64,000 nucleotides of DNA from Laburnicola sp. R22_1. Taxonomy: Eukaryota > Ascomycota > Dothideomycetes > Pleosporales > Didymosphaeriaceae. Shown piece by piece: positions 45,595 to 57,900 of this stretch. The notes beneath the pieces are model-generated. The model was not told the DNA's origin and ran no database searches. It worked only from the letters and a program-made list of their open reading frames with translations. The translations under genes were made by a program, and so were the position numbers. Every line of letters starts with the position of its first letter. The first letter of the stretch is position 1. The DNA lies in assembly GCA_014281115.1 (NCBI GenBank), contig JACONQ010000020.1:1364001-1428000 (forward strand). The letters are read 5' to 3'.

Positions 45595-45602
45595 CCAAAA
45601 AG

Positions 45603-45980
45603 ATATAGAGGATCAGCAAAAACAGCTTCAAAAAAGTGAGTAAGCAGAGGCTCGTCGGGCCAGCCAGCAGCTCAAGGCAAGACTTCTCTAGGAGAGGCGT
45701 ATTGCTTGAGCAGCTGCTAGAGATGCGCGCGCAAAGTAGAGGGCTGATGAGGCTGCAGATCGACGTCTTAAACAACAGGCCCGCAAGGCACAAAGTCAAC
45801 TTCAGAAACGTATCAGATTATCCTAAAAGGGTAATAAGAAGGCCTTAAAGCCTTCTAGCAGATCTATTAAGAAGAAACAGGCTCAGCGTGAGGCTGTAGA
45901 TATTGATGAGGCCTTATCTGTTGCATCCGCCTCATAGTTACGCAGAGGCCGAATCATCAAAACACCAAGCAGATATTAAT
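45603..45980 (+). pseudogene. Transposase of element F, part 2 (basic coiled-coil tail)
   Basis: Continues the frame after one CCAAAAAG: KDIEDQQKQLQKSE, then Arg/Lys/Ala-rich helices (ADEAADRRLKQQARKAQSQ, KKALKPSSRSIKKKQAQ) ending near TAA at ~45978. Five or more Gln-to-stop changes. Confidence 0.82.
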
Positions 45981-46163
45981 AATCTGAGTAGCTAGCAATT
46001 ATCTACGGGCCTTAGAGACCTTAACTCCAGAAAATCTCGTGATATTATTTTTTGTGGCTGTCTCTATAGCATCATGTTTGTGGCTGAGCGATTATGTTGG
46101 GGTGTTGCATGGAGTGACGCGTTGCACGGACTGCCAAGCTAGGGTACGCGAACGTATACGTTA

Positions 46164-46463
46164 GGGCATTCTTTGGTATTAATGACCAAACGCAACGCCG
46201 AACTTTAAGCTGCTAATGAGGCCGCCACACAACGTAAATTATATAAAAGAAAGCGATTGCAGCAAGAAGGAGTCCTTACAGTTAAAGAGGGCCAGCGACT
46301 GGCTACTCTAAAGGACTTTGGGGTGCGTAGTGATGGCAAGAAGGCAAAGAAGAGGGTGCGCACTAATAGAGGCGAATCCGCTCAATGGCGCTGTGGACGC
46401 TGCGGCAAGCCTGGGCACAATAAAAAAACCTGTAGACAGCTTATAGAAGTAGATTCTGAATAG
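46164..46463 (+). pseudogene. Transposase of element D, part 3 (CCHC tail)
   Basis: Resumes after element F: NEAATQRKLYKRKRLQQEG, TVKEGQRLATLKDFG, then the knuckle CGRCGKPGHNKKTC and TAG 46463. One in-frame TAA at Gln position. Confirms that D and F are nested, not adjacent. Confidence 0.88.
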
Positions 46464-46591
46464 TTTAACCTATTTAGACTATTGAAAATAGTTCATGTTG
46501 ACTCTATACTATCGTGAATAGTACAGAACTTGGTGGGGTCTTGGCAAAGTGTCCGACTCGATGGAGTGTCCGACTCGAGTGCAAAGTACGT

Positions 46592-49500
46592 TATAGGAAT
46601 TCTCTAGTTGCAAACCTCTCTTCGCTAAGATTGTTTTGTGTCTTAGCAAGAGAGATTCTCCCTTCCCCAACGCTATTAATAACGCTAAGTGCGGCCCTTA
46701 GAAGCTAGGATCTAAGCCTCTCACTAATAGCTCTAATATTACTAACATAAACCTATGTCCCCTTAACGTATACTACAACATCTAGAGTTAGTGCGGAGTT
46801 AATAGGGACTTTTATATTAACACTAATACCGGCCCTTCTAGCACTACTAAGAAGGGCGCCTATAGCTATATCTCTAACTACGGTGTTAATATCGTTAAGG
46901 AAACTAGCAACAGTGGCATTAAGCTCGCCTACTTCCAGGGCTACAGTATGGGCCGCAAGTACCTATACTAGGACGCCCTCCAGATTAACGCGTCGAAGTA
47001 CACCCACCTTTACTTTAGTTTTAGCACACTAACCCTAGCTCTAAAATTTAAGGTCGCAGTTAGCGACACGCTCGCTACATACTAGTTTTAAGAGTTTACA
47101 CGCATCTAAGGGCCTAAGAGAATTCTTTCCTTTAGCGGCTAGGCTTTCTCTAACAATAATACTATATACTAAATCTTTTATAAGGCTGTTACGCCTACTT
47201 ACTATATAAAGGCCGCGAAGAGTATTGCTAACTTTATTATTAAGCATAAGCTTAATAGTGTAGATATTAACTAGAAGTACCCTAGCGCACCAAATCTTCC
47301 TAATATATTGGACTCTAGTTTAGAAAAAGATAGAACTAACTACCTTGCTTTCCTTGCTGTTCTTAAAAATCTGCTTTCTGGCAAGATAGTTACCATTACT
47401 GCCCCTATATTATACTAGTACCTAAAACAGTTTCTAATTAAAAAGATTAGTAAAATAGTTAACTATATTATTTATATAATATATAATCTTTACAGCTAGT
47501 AGAATGTACATAATAAGTACTCTTAGAAGTACTATAAATCTGGCAACTATCTTCGCAGCCAAGTTAATCTTACTAAGACCTAATAATCGCTCGTTATAAT
47601 TACTAAGACTAGTATTCCTAGTAACAAGATTGTTATTAGTGTTACTAGCTATGAGCGCTCGTTCTAAATGGCCAAAGTGGGCTATTAGAGTCCTAACTAT
47701 AAATTCACTAGCGATAGGCTAATCTTATACACTATACTAGACAGGTGTACTAACACTAGAGGCTATATTGCCAATACTAAGATTAACAAGATTATCTATA
47801 GTAATACTAGTAGTAAGCGTTAGAATAGCCGCGTTATAACGCAGTTTCTAGACATAAGTAGTAACAGCGATATTCTCGTCTATAATAATAACTAGTAGGT
47901 CGCCTATATAAGCGAGAGCACAAAGGCAGTTCGCACAAAGCTATACGCTAGTCTCGAAATGGCTGGCATAATAGACTAGGCTAGCGATTTGTAAGAGTTT
48001 CACAATCCTCCCAAGCTAGCTAAAAACTAGAATTTTTTTATCTCCCTTGCACGCGCGGGCGGTAATCCCAAGGTAAGCACTCTTAAGTTAGGTAAGTAGT
48101 AAGAGGGCTCTTATAAGTCTAAATATATCAAGTACTAGTACAATTATAATCCTAATATATATTAGAAGGAGCTTAATACCGCTTTTGCATAGAATAAGAT
48201 TATCGTTAAGTAGACTAGAACTAACAATGGCCAGCTCACCTTCATAGAATTAGTAGAGCAGACTCTCCTCGCTAGCGGTAATATGGGCTACAAGAAGCTT
48301 AGAAGTACTAACAATTTCTGCAATAACTAATAGAAATGCCTAGACAGCGCCAACAGCCCTAATTCCAAACCAGCGGCCTACGTTATCTAGTAGTCCCTTA
48401 TTAAGGTCCATTGTATGTTCCACACCTACTACAATAGTCTTCGCGACATAAGAGGAGGCGTCCAGACTACTATTAGACAAATGGAAAATGTCTTTACGCT
48501 AATTCCTAAGCCCAAAACTAACTAGTAGTTAAACGTCATAATTAATTTCCTAACCATTAGGGCTCTTAGCGCCGCAGCGCCCTTCTTTAATAGCGTCTTA
48601 AAAACTCTTCCCGCCTTTGCCAAAGAAGGCAGCACCCTGTTCAACAACACCAAGGACACGGCGCTAAACATAATAGGCCAGGGCACAACGCTGGCAAAGA
48701 ATCTGCTTCAGGCTCCCCTAGCAGACAAATAGACCCTAGATAAGCAAAAGGACTTTTCCGACTACGCCGCGCAGGCCGTCTTTGGCTAGATAAATAGCAC
48801 CACCCTGTCCCTCTAGAAACTCTTCAACAGCGAGCGTGCCTCGCTCAACACTCTAACCTCCATTATTAAGGACGGCAGAATGCTGCCTAGTGCAGGCGCC
48901 AATATAGGCAATAGTAAGGGGGCGATAGACATCAAGGCAACAGCTCGCAAGACATTCTTTGCCTACGCCATCCCTAGCCTATAGCGCTAGTCTAAGCAGT
49001 ACGCGTTCATTCTTAACTTGGGAGACAGCTATAGCGGCAACCTAGTAAGCAAGTACGTTAACAACAACACCACCAAGGTCACTTTAGTCTGTGTTAATAA
49101 CAGGATATACTACCTAGTCGCGCCTAAGAGTAACACTAAAGAGTGCAAGTGCAAGAGGCGCACCAATACCAGCCTCTGCCAGACCATCTATTAGGACAAC
49201 AAGTTCTCCGCGCCCAAGGGCATCAGCTCTCTTACAGACAATAACTTTGGCAAGCTAACAAGGGACAACATCGTTAAGGGCGCCCTGGCCACGTACAACT
49301 ACAACAGCAGGGAGAACAAGATTATTAATATCACCAAAATGGCTAACAAGAAGAACGTCCGCAAGAAGCTAGTCAGCGTCAACACCATAACACTAGGCCT
49401 TATCTAGCTGCCCGTGTGTAGCCCTAGCCGCGCGTGGCAGGCCTAGCACACAGGCACCAAAGGCAGGTCCAACCACTACCCCTACAACATCTTCCCTAGT

Positions 49501-49857
49501 AAGGACTACTACAGCAACTTATTGTTTAAGAACTAAGGCAGCAGCGCATTACCCCTTGTCAACAACTGCAAGCAGATCATCCAGAACATTAAGAAGGACG
49601 CCTCAACCAAATAGGAGCACCGCATCACAGGCCACCGCAAGATCCTTAAGTTCAGCTCGTGCGCGTTCAGCATCAAGCGCACTGGCAGCACTAGCGGCGC
49701 GGTGCATTTTAAGGTAGGAGGCCAAGACGTTATCAATCTCATCAACAACTCCATTAAGCGTTTTGCCAGTAATAGTTAGGTAAGTGCAAAGGGCGTTATA
49801 TCTTGCTCTAAAACAACAACTAGCACGCATATAAATGTTAAGTGGGGTCTCTATTAA
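46592..49857 (+). pseudogene. Class V GH18 chitinase, fragment 3 (chitin-binding, catalytic and C-terminal parts)
   Basis: Directly continues fragment 2 after one TA: FSSCKPLFAKIVLCLSK, a Cys-rich chitin-binding-like stretch (LCPLNVYYNI.S.CGVN), then the GH18 barrel start LAYFQGYSMGRKYLY and YTHLYFSFSTL. The catalytic signature near 47259 reads VDIN.KYPSAP: the Asp became Asn, Trp a stop and the catalytic Glu a Lys, all G-to-A changes. Downstream come the long C-terminal region with LPVCSPSRAWQA, LVNNCKQIIQNIKKDA and a terminal GQDVINLINNSIKRF...VKWGLY before TAA 49857. Without inserts the gene is ~4.46 kb (~1,480 codons), the usual size for subgroup-C-type chitinases. Such genes often neighbour LysM genes, as here. 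Confidence 0.87.
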
Positions 49858-52800
49858 GCACTAGTGTATCTTTATCTATATAGGCTATAGTAGAGGAAGA
49901 CAGTTCTTATAGTATTTATTTATCGTACTCTTTTTTAGTATTAATTATCTTTTTTAACCTTATAGTGTTCCCTAATAGTGTTTTACCATTTAGTAGAAGA
50001 TTAATAATATTTTAATCTCTAATTATCTTTTTTAAGATATAAAGTATTTAGTAAAATACTCTTAATATTTTGTATATAACTTAAGGTACTTAGTATAAAA
50101 TTATTATATATATATTTACCTAGCTAGAGTATATTATAAAAAGTTTTTATTTAGTACTATTATAAATAATACTAAATATTTAGTATATAACTCTAGGGTT
50201 TTAGTATATAATTATTATATATATATCTTAGCTATTTATAGCTACTTATAAAATATATATAGTAGTATTAAATAGTAATACTACCTTATAATTTATATAA
50301 AAGCTACTCTATTTATCTATACTAGTTAAATCTAGCTTAGGTTTATAAGTAATTACTAATAAATCTAGCTTAGGTTTATAAGTAATTACTAATAAATCTA
50401 AAATAAGTTTATATAGTAAAGATAAAAATAAATAAGTATATAAAAAGTAGATATATAGATTTATATATATATATATATAGTATTAAAGCTAGCTTATACT
50501 AAGTAGAATTAGTAAAATAATTTATACTAAGCTATATAAGTAATACTAATAGGTTTTATTTTAATTTAGTATTCTAGTATATACTATTATATTATAACTA
50601 GAATAAAATACTATTATACTATCTATATAGTATTATATTAAATACTCTAAGAGTAAAATAATTAAGCTTTCTATTGTAAATAATAATATAAAAGAAGTAG
50701 AGCCCTCTACTTATTAATTAAAAAGAGTATAAAAAAGAGATATAAAAATATATAGGTATTATAGCTTAAACTTATAAAGTAAGTATAAGTAAGCTTAGGT
50801 AAGTCTTACTAAGGCGCGTATATATAGAGAGCTCTTATATATAAATTTTTAAAATTATACTTAAAAGGCTATTTTTTCTTATTACTATTTAGGCTACTAG
50901 TAAAAGAGAATTAAAATAGCTACCTTTAGCGCGGCTATACTAGAGTTACTATTATCTTTCTCTTTTACTACTATTTTTTTAATATTTAAGTAGTTATAAA
51001 AATACGTCTATTTTTAGAGATTGTTTACTACTACTTTTAGTAGCATTTTTATCTTATTTAGCTCCTAAAAGCTTACTACTTTAATGATAACTTTAGTTAC
51101 TTAAATAGTGTCTAGATAGAGATTGTTAGTGCGTAGCACGTTAATTACTTACGCCTTACTATACTTAAGGGCAAGCACTACTATAAGTAATACTACTAAG
51201 TAGTACTTAACTAATATTAAATATAATAACTCTTTACTTGTTACTCTATATATATCTATTTAACTAGCCCTATAATTTTTTTTTCTTTTTACTAGGCTTT
51301 AACTTTTTTATATTTAATCTTTATAATATATACTTTAAGTATTTAGCTATTATTTTTAATCTTACTAATCTACTTATAATATAATAATAATACTTTAATA
51401 TAGCTATAGACTTAGCATCTTCTATATTATAACTATAGCAGTTTTTACTATTACTATTCATAAAATAAAGAGATAATACTATAATAATTTTTTTATAATA
51501 TTCTTATTAAGTTATAGTTCTAGTTTTATTTATAATAGAAATTTTAAACTAGTTATATACTTAATATTAGATATAGATATTAAATTACTAGCTAATATAA
51601 AAACTAGTAGTTATAAAGATAGTAGTAGTAACTTAAATATAAAATAAAATAGAGAGTAGAATTTACTAGCTTCTAAGGTAGCTATAATACTAAAGAGAAT
51701 AGCCTACTATTAAAAGTAAGGTCTAGTAAAACTAAAACACTCTAATAATATAAAGAAACTATAAAATATAAAAAGTAAATTTTAGAAAATATAAGTATTA
51801 TAGAAGTTATTTATATAACTTAGGCTAATAATACTTAAATAGTACTTTATAGTTTAAAAAAATAAGCCTATTTTTAAAGGACTAGCTATATAAATATAAT
51901 CTAGTAGTATTTACAACATATCTAGAATAGTAAATAGAGAATTTCTAAATTCAAAAGAAAAGTATAATTAGTACTTATTAAGAATAGATTAGTATATATT
52001 ATAATTATATTATAGGCTATATAATAGCAAATAAAGTTTTTAAGAATATCTAAAGTGTTTATTAGCCCCTATAGTCTTCTATTTAGTATTTAATATCTAA
52101 CCTAATACAGTAAATACTAAAGCTTAAACTAAATAAGTTAAAAAAGGCTAGCTATATATATCTAAGACCTTTTTACTATTCTATATACTTTTTAAGTAGA
52201 TAATAAAAAGCTACTATATAGCTGTATTTACGTATAGATTTTGATCTTTTTTTCTAAGTGTAGCTACTACTATATAACTAGAAACGCTTATTAAAAGTAT
52301 AAGTAATAAAGAAAGTAATAAAGCGCTTTACTTTAAGAAATATTACTTATAAAAGTTCTTAGTTTTATAGATTCTAAATAAAGTGTTCTTATAGTAAATA
52401 TAAATCTAGTATATATTAAAAATAAAAAAGAGATAAAACAGTATATATTATACTATAGAGATTATTATACCTTACTAACTTATTATTTACTCTTTAGAAA
52501 GGGGTTTATATTTTATTTTAAAAGGTTACCTATATACTATATAGTATTATATTTATTAGCTATTAGCTTTAGGTAAGATATATTTTATAATAGTTTTTTT
52601 ACTATTTAGCAAATCTTTAATTTTAAGATACTAGTAGAATATAACGTTTTTATACTAGAAAAAAATAAACTAAATAAGCGTTTTTTAATATCTAAAGTAT
52701 AGTAAAAGTAGTTATACTTTTTTACTATTAGTATTCTCTTACTAAAAGTATTAGAAATGTTTTATTTAACTAAGGCGTATTATAGGATTTAAAATAGATA

Positions 52801-55800
52801 TTAAATTTTACTAGCTATAATAAGCTTCTAAAAATAAGATTAATAGTAAGTAACTTTTATAAATAACTTAGTTTTTTATACTAAAGCTAATAAATATTAC
52901 TAGAGGCTTTTTCTACTATAACTTAAAACTAGATTATAAGTTCTAGTAGTAAAACTTATAAAAGATATTATACACTAATATATATTATATATAACTTCTA
53001 ATTAATCTATTTTTATTATAGAAGTAAGGCTTTAACTAGATATAATTATGTGCTTATAATTAGGTAAGTAGTACTATTTTAGTCCTATTTCTTTTTATAA
53101 GTGTATATATAGTTTAGCCCTTTAGCTTTTTTTCGTATATAGTAATCTTATCTACTTTACTTACTAAATCTAAGATTCTAGCTTATTTTTCTCTAATAGT
53201 TATAAGTCTAAGGCTTTAAAATTATAGGCTAATTTTCCTTACGCCCTTATATATTAGAATCTAGATTTCCCTACTTTAATTACTTTTTATTAATTATTTT
53301 TAAGCCTTACTTATATTTAAATTATATTTATAATTAAAATAACTAATACTATAATTCTTATTATAAAAGTGCTTTTTACTAATTAAGTAAGTTAGCCTTT
53401 TTAGTTTATTTAACTCTAATTCTATACTTAATCTAAAGGTATCTAGTATCTAGTTAATTCTAAAACTAAAGAAGTTATTAAGTAAAATCTAGTTTAACTA
53501 ACTTATTCTATACTATTTAAGAAAATAGTAAGTATAAACAATACTATATATAATAATTAGATTAAAGTCTATAATATTTAGATTATAAAATATTAAGTAA
53601 AAGTATAAAACTAGTAAATTAATATAATAAAAATCTAAAACCTTATAGTATAGGTTTATGCTATAGTATTTTAAAATCTACTAGTACTAGCTATAATTAT
53701 AATAAATAACTAGAATAAAACGTTCTTATAAGCGCTTATTAAGTTACTTAAAAGAATTAAGCTTTAATAAAGACAAGTATAAAGAATTTAATACACACTT
53801 AATATTAAGCATACTTTAAAAAGGCTAAGTATAAAAGATAGGTACCTAAAATATAGTACTAGAATTAGTAGCTTTTTTATAATAAAGCTAAAAGTTTTAA
53901 GTTTTTTAATATAGAAAATAAGCTTATAATATATAACTTCTTAAATATACTAGTAATAAAGCTTGCACTAGAATGGGCCTAATTTATAAACTAGTATTTT
54001 ATATAGCATATCTTATTTAAAATTAAAGTAATAAATTTTATATATATTAGGAAGGTCTACTTTATACTTATTTAAAAGTACTAGCTTTAATTTACTAATA
54101 GTACGTTTTCTAGTATATTTATAATAATTACTAGTTAAAATAATAATTAGAAATAGTAAAATAAAGGCAAATTAAATAAAGGAAAGGCTTATAAGTATAA
54201 ATGTAATAAGTACTTTTATAAAAGAAAAAGTATATATAAAATTATTTTAAATACTATTATTTTTAAACTACTATTACTAGTAAATGCCTAAAAAGTAATA
54301 TTAATTACTTTAAATAAGAAAAAGTAAAAAGGTATTAATAATTATTTAGTATTTTTAGAATTTTAAAAGCTTTAAAGTAGAATTAATATAAAAGAATAGA
54401 AAACTACAGCTATAATAAAAGCTTATCTACTTCTACTTACTTAAGATTATGAATTTATATTTTAATTAATTTATTAGTTTTTAATAAGCAACTATAAAAA
54501 AGCTTAAGAGTATATATAATAATATATTATAGCGCTTACCTACTTATATAAAGCACTATTCTTAATAGTAAAGTAATAGTTTATCTAGTTAATAATTGCT
54601 TACTTTTAATGCCTAGCTTATTTAAAAAATAAGCTTAACCTAAAGTATTAAAGCTAGAACTTAGGCTTTTTTAATTTTAGAAACTAGAAATTAACTTATA
54701 AAAAGTATACTTACTAGTAAGTATAGTACTTATATAAAGAATTTCTTACTTAAAAATATTAAAGTTATTAAAAGTTTCTATATTAATATTGTTTCTAAAG
54801 CTTATTTAAAGAAAGTAAAAATTTAGTATCTTAGTTTAAATAGATTACTCCGTATAAGAATTTTTATATAAAGTATTATTTTAGTAAAACTAAGTAGTGT
54901 TTATAATTTTGTTTTTATTAAATATAAGCCTCTTTTTTACTATTTTTTATTTATACTAATTAAATAATTATACTACAACCTTCTGCAAAATAATACTAAA
55001 AACTTTAGCACCTTTGATTAGATTATTTAAAATAGTAAATATATTAAGCTCTAGTTTAGAACGCCTAGAATGTGTGTATTATTAGCACTAAAAAAACAAC
55101 TATTAATACTACTTAGTAATATATATAATAAAAGTAATTTTAAAAACTTAAAAAAAGATTTTAAGGCTTTTTTACTATATTTTATAAAATTTATTTAATC
55201 TTTTAGTAGGACCGCTTAAAGAGCTATAAAGTTTAATTATTAAAAAGAAATTTAATAAGAAACTTTATAATAATAACTTTATATTAAATTTTTACTAGAG
55301 ATTATATAAATAATTACTAAGTTTAATTAAAACGTAAAAATAGATATAAGGTTAGAATTATTATAATCTATTAGAATAATAATACTACTACTCTTCTCTA
55401 AAAAGAATAATTAGACTATAAAAACTATATAAATAAATAAAAAAGTAAAATTAATTATACTTTATTATATATATATATAAACTAAATAAAGCACCTAAGT
55501 AAGTAAAATAAGAGATTATTAATAAGACTATAAAGATAAGGGAGAGTATAAACTTATTGCCTAAAATATAGCTAAAGATTATAAATATAGCTATTTATTT
55601 TTATAAAAGAAGCTTATTAGAGCTATATAGTTTTTAAGCGCTAGATAAAGTGTTTAAAATTTAGTTTAAGTAGTATTTCTAGTAGTATAATCCTGCTTAA
55701 ATATAAGTATAAATAGCTTATTTTTATTTTAACTAAAGTAAAATTTATACTTATAGCTACTAAGTATATTTTTTAAAAAAGAAGTAAGTAGTAAAGTAAG

Positions 55801-57492
55801 ATAAAAAAGAATTTAAAGTAAATTTAAAGAGCTATATTAAATACTTAGTTAGTTATAGAGTATTAAACTTTTATAGGATATAAATTTTAATACTTAAATA
55901 AGTAATTACTACGCACAATATTACATTTAATAAAATATTATTTTATAAGAGTAAAGCTTATTAAGGTATATTTTATAAAGAAGTAGTAAAAATTATTAAA
56001 ATTCTATACAAGGGGGAGATTAATAATTTAAAAAAGTATTTAATAATATCGTTAATTTTCTTTTTATACTAAATAAATAAGTAAGTACTAAGTAAGTAAA
56101 AACAGTACTCTTATTAAGTAATATAAGAGTAAAGCTAGCTAAACTAGTAATTAAAAACTAATAGAATAGGTATATAAGTAGTAAGTATAGCTAGTAAGTA
56201 GCTAAGAATTTATATAGTTTAAAGTAAGTATATAAAACTTATAACTTTAAAGTAAATACTAAAGCTAGATAATATAAAGTATAATTAGTTAGAGAATTAT
56301 AAAAGAGTACTAGCTACTAAAATATATACTAATTTAGATAAGCTAGCCTATTAAATTTTATAAAGTATCTTATTTAAAGTGTAAAACCTAAAAGCTTTAT
56401 AACTACCTTTTTATTTAGTTTTAAAAGCTTAACTATACTGGAGAAAGTAAATAACCTACTAAAAGGCTAAAAGTAAAGACTAGATTAAGTACTTATAAGA
56501 TTAAGTAAAAGACTTTAAAAAAGTACTATAGATACTAGTATATAAAACTATTTCTTTCTTTAATACTAAAGAAATTATAATTAGTATAATAATACTACTA
56601 ATTAGCTAAGAAAGAGATTAAGTTATATATACACTAATTACTAGTTATTTTAAAAATAATTTTATATTTATATTTATTTTAAGAGTATAAAAAGCTTAAA
56701 ATAAGCACTAAAAGCATACTATAATAAAATTAGTAATTACTATAGTAATACTTAAAAGATACTAAAAGTATTACTTTTTACTTATTTATATAGAAATAAG
56801 CTACTAAAGCTGTTTACTTTATAGAAACATTTTATTAATTATCTATTTAGAAAGCTCTTTAAGTAAGCTTTTTATATTAAAATCTAAATACTTAAAAAGA
56901 AAAAGTATAACTAGTAATTTATTAAGTATAAGCTACTAGATAATTACTTTTATTAAAATAAGTTTAGACCTATAAGTTTAATTAGAACAAGTACTTTTTA
57001 AAGTGTAAGGCTTATATTATAGTAAGAGATAATTTCTAAAATAAGAACTTATTATAGTTAACTTATATAGTAATACTTACTATAAAATTATTTAGAGTTA
57101 TAATAGTAATTATAGTAGAATTTTATTTAGAGATTATTTAATATAATATAGTAGGAGCGTTTTTAAACACTTATATTATAGCTAAAACTCTAGTTATTTA
57201 TAAGCTTCTAAATAGGTTTAAGTAAAATAGCAAGTATATAACTTTTAATTAAGCTTTATATAGTTTAAGAGATTTACTACTACTTTAGTATAAGAAGTTC
57301 TTAGAATTGCTAAGGTTTATAAGGCTTACTACCTTAAAAAAATAGCCTTATTTATTTATAAGCAAAGATTATAAGATTTTAGTACTTTTCTATATTAATA
57401 ATATACTTTTATTCTTTAAGAAAGCTTATAAAGCTGAGGTATAAAAGTTTTAAAATTAAATTAAATTAAAATATAAAATTATAAATTATAAA
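49858..57492. other. 7.6 kb AT-rich RIP-degraded retroelement sequence
   Basis: Extreme AT content with TA-dominated dinucleotides and no ORF. A copia reverse transcriptase is legible at the right end (next entry), so part of this is a dead copia element on the plus strand; earlier parts are unreadable. A 33 bp perfect tandem duplication lies at 50328-50393 (unit with AAATCTAGCTTAGGTTTATA). Confidence 0.7.
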
Positions 57493-57900
57493 TGTCCGTA
57501 CACCGTACGGGCAAGGGCACCTGAGGGTGTTGAGGTTTCAATATTGCCGCACGATGGCATCACGTGGGCATCACGTGATGCCCGTGCGCCGCGGCCCGTG
57601 CGCCGCAAGATCTTCTCCTTTCCATCCGCACCCTCTCTAGAGACAAGCAATCAATACCAAGTCGTTCTGTTATGTTATTTCCTTTCCTCGTACGATCGCC
57701 CCGTACACCCTCCACGCTTGCCAGTATAGAGGATTAGAATTCGATGTCTATACAGCTAGCTGTAGAGTACCCATTCAATAATAAACTAGTTAAACAGTTT
57801 CTAGGTATTTGAGTAATTTAAAATTGGAAAAATAAAATAATTACACTTATTTATAATATATATTAAAGATCTTTATTATATAGAAATTTTAACTAAGATT
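56950..57900 (+). pseudogene. Copia reverse transcriptase relic, interrupted by a solo LTR
   Basis: Plus-strand reading gives RIVVRGDL-like, a YDVVGAFLN-like helix, ALYSLRDLLLLWYKKFLE-like, and FYINNILLFFKKAY where the catalytic YVDD has become YINN. After the solo LTR the frame continues LVKQFLGI and NKIITLIYNIY. Almost all C:G pairs outside the core are lost. Confidence 0.7.
57493..57780. mobile_element. Solo LTR (288 bp) inside the copia relic
   Basis: Starts TGTCCGTACACCGTACGGGC; TSD ATAAA at 57488-57492 and 57781-57785. The 3' end reads CAATA rather than the expected ...CA, which one C-to-T change in CA would explain. GC-rich in AT-rich surroundings. The RT reading frame joins across it when one ATAAA is kept. 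Confidence 0.75.

Larger units (their letters stand above)
39673..46161 (+). mobile_element. Pogo-like DNA transposon F (6.5 kb with nested G and H; ~2.2 kb alone)
   Basis: The ends are ACGTATACGTTCGCGTA (39673-39689, continuing after MITE G as CCCTAGCTTGGCAGTCC) and the exact inverse at 46161. TA duplications lie at 39671-39672 and 46162-46163. The inner repeat holds GTGCAACGCG and ATGCAACACC 17 bp apart. A different lineage from A-D and I by protein sequence. Confidence 0.93.
32585..46591 (+). mobile_element. Pogo-like DNA transposon D (14 kb with nested insertions; ~1.9 kb alone)
   Basis: The terminal inverted repeats of ~60 bp begin ACGTACTTTGCACTCGAGTC (32585) and mirror at 46591, with TA duplications at 32583-32584 and 46592-46593. 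Each end has the TCGAGTCGGACACT motif twice, 17 bp apart. Inside are the copia element E and the pogo-like element F. Excision in silico rejoins chitinase codons across the TA. Confidence 0.95.
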
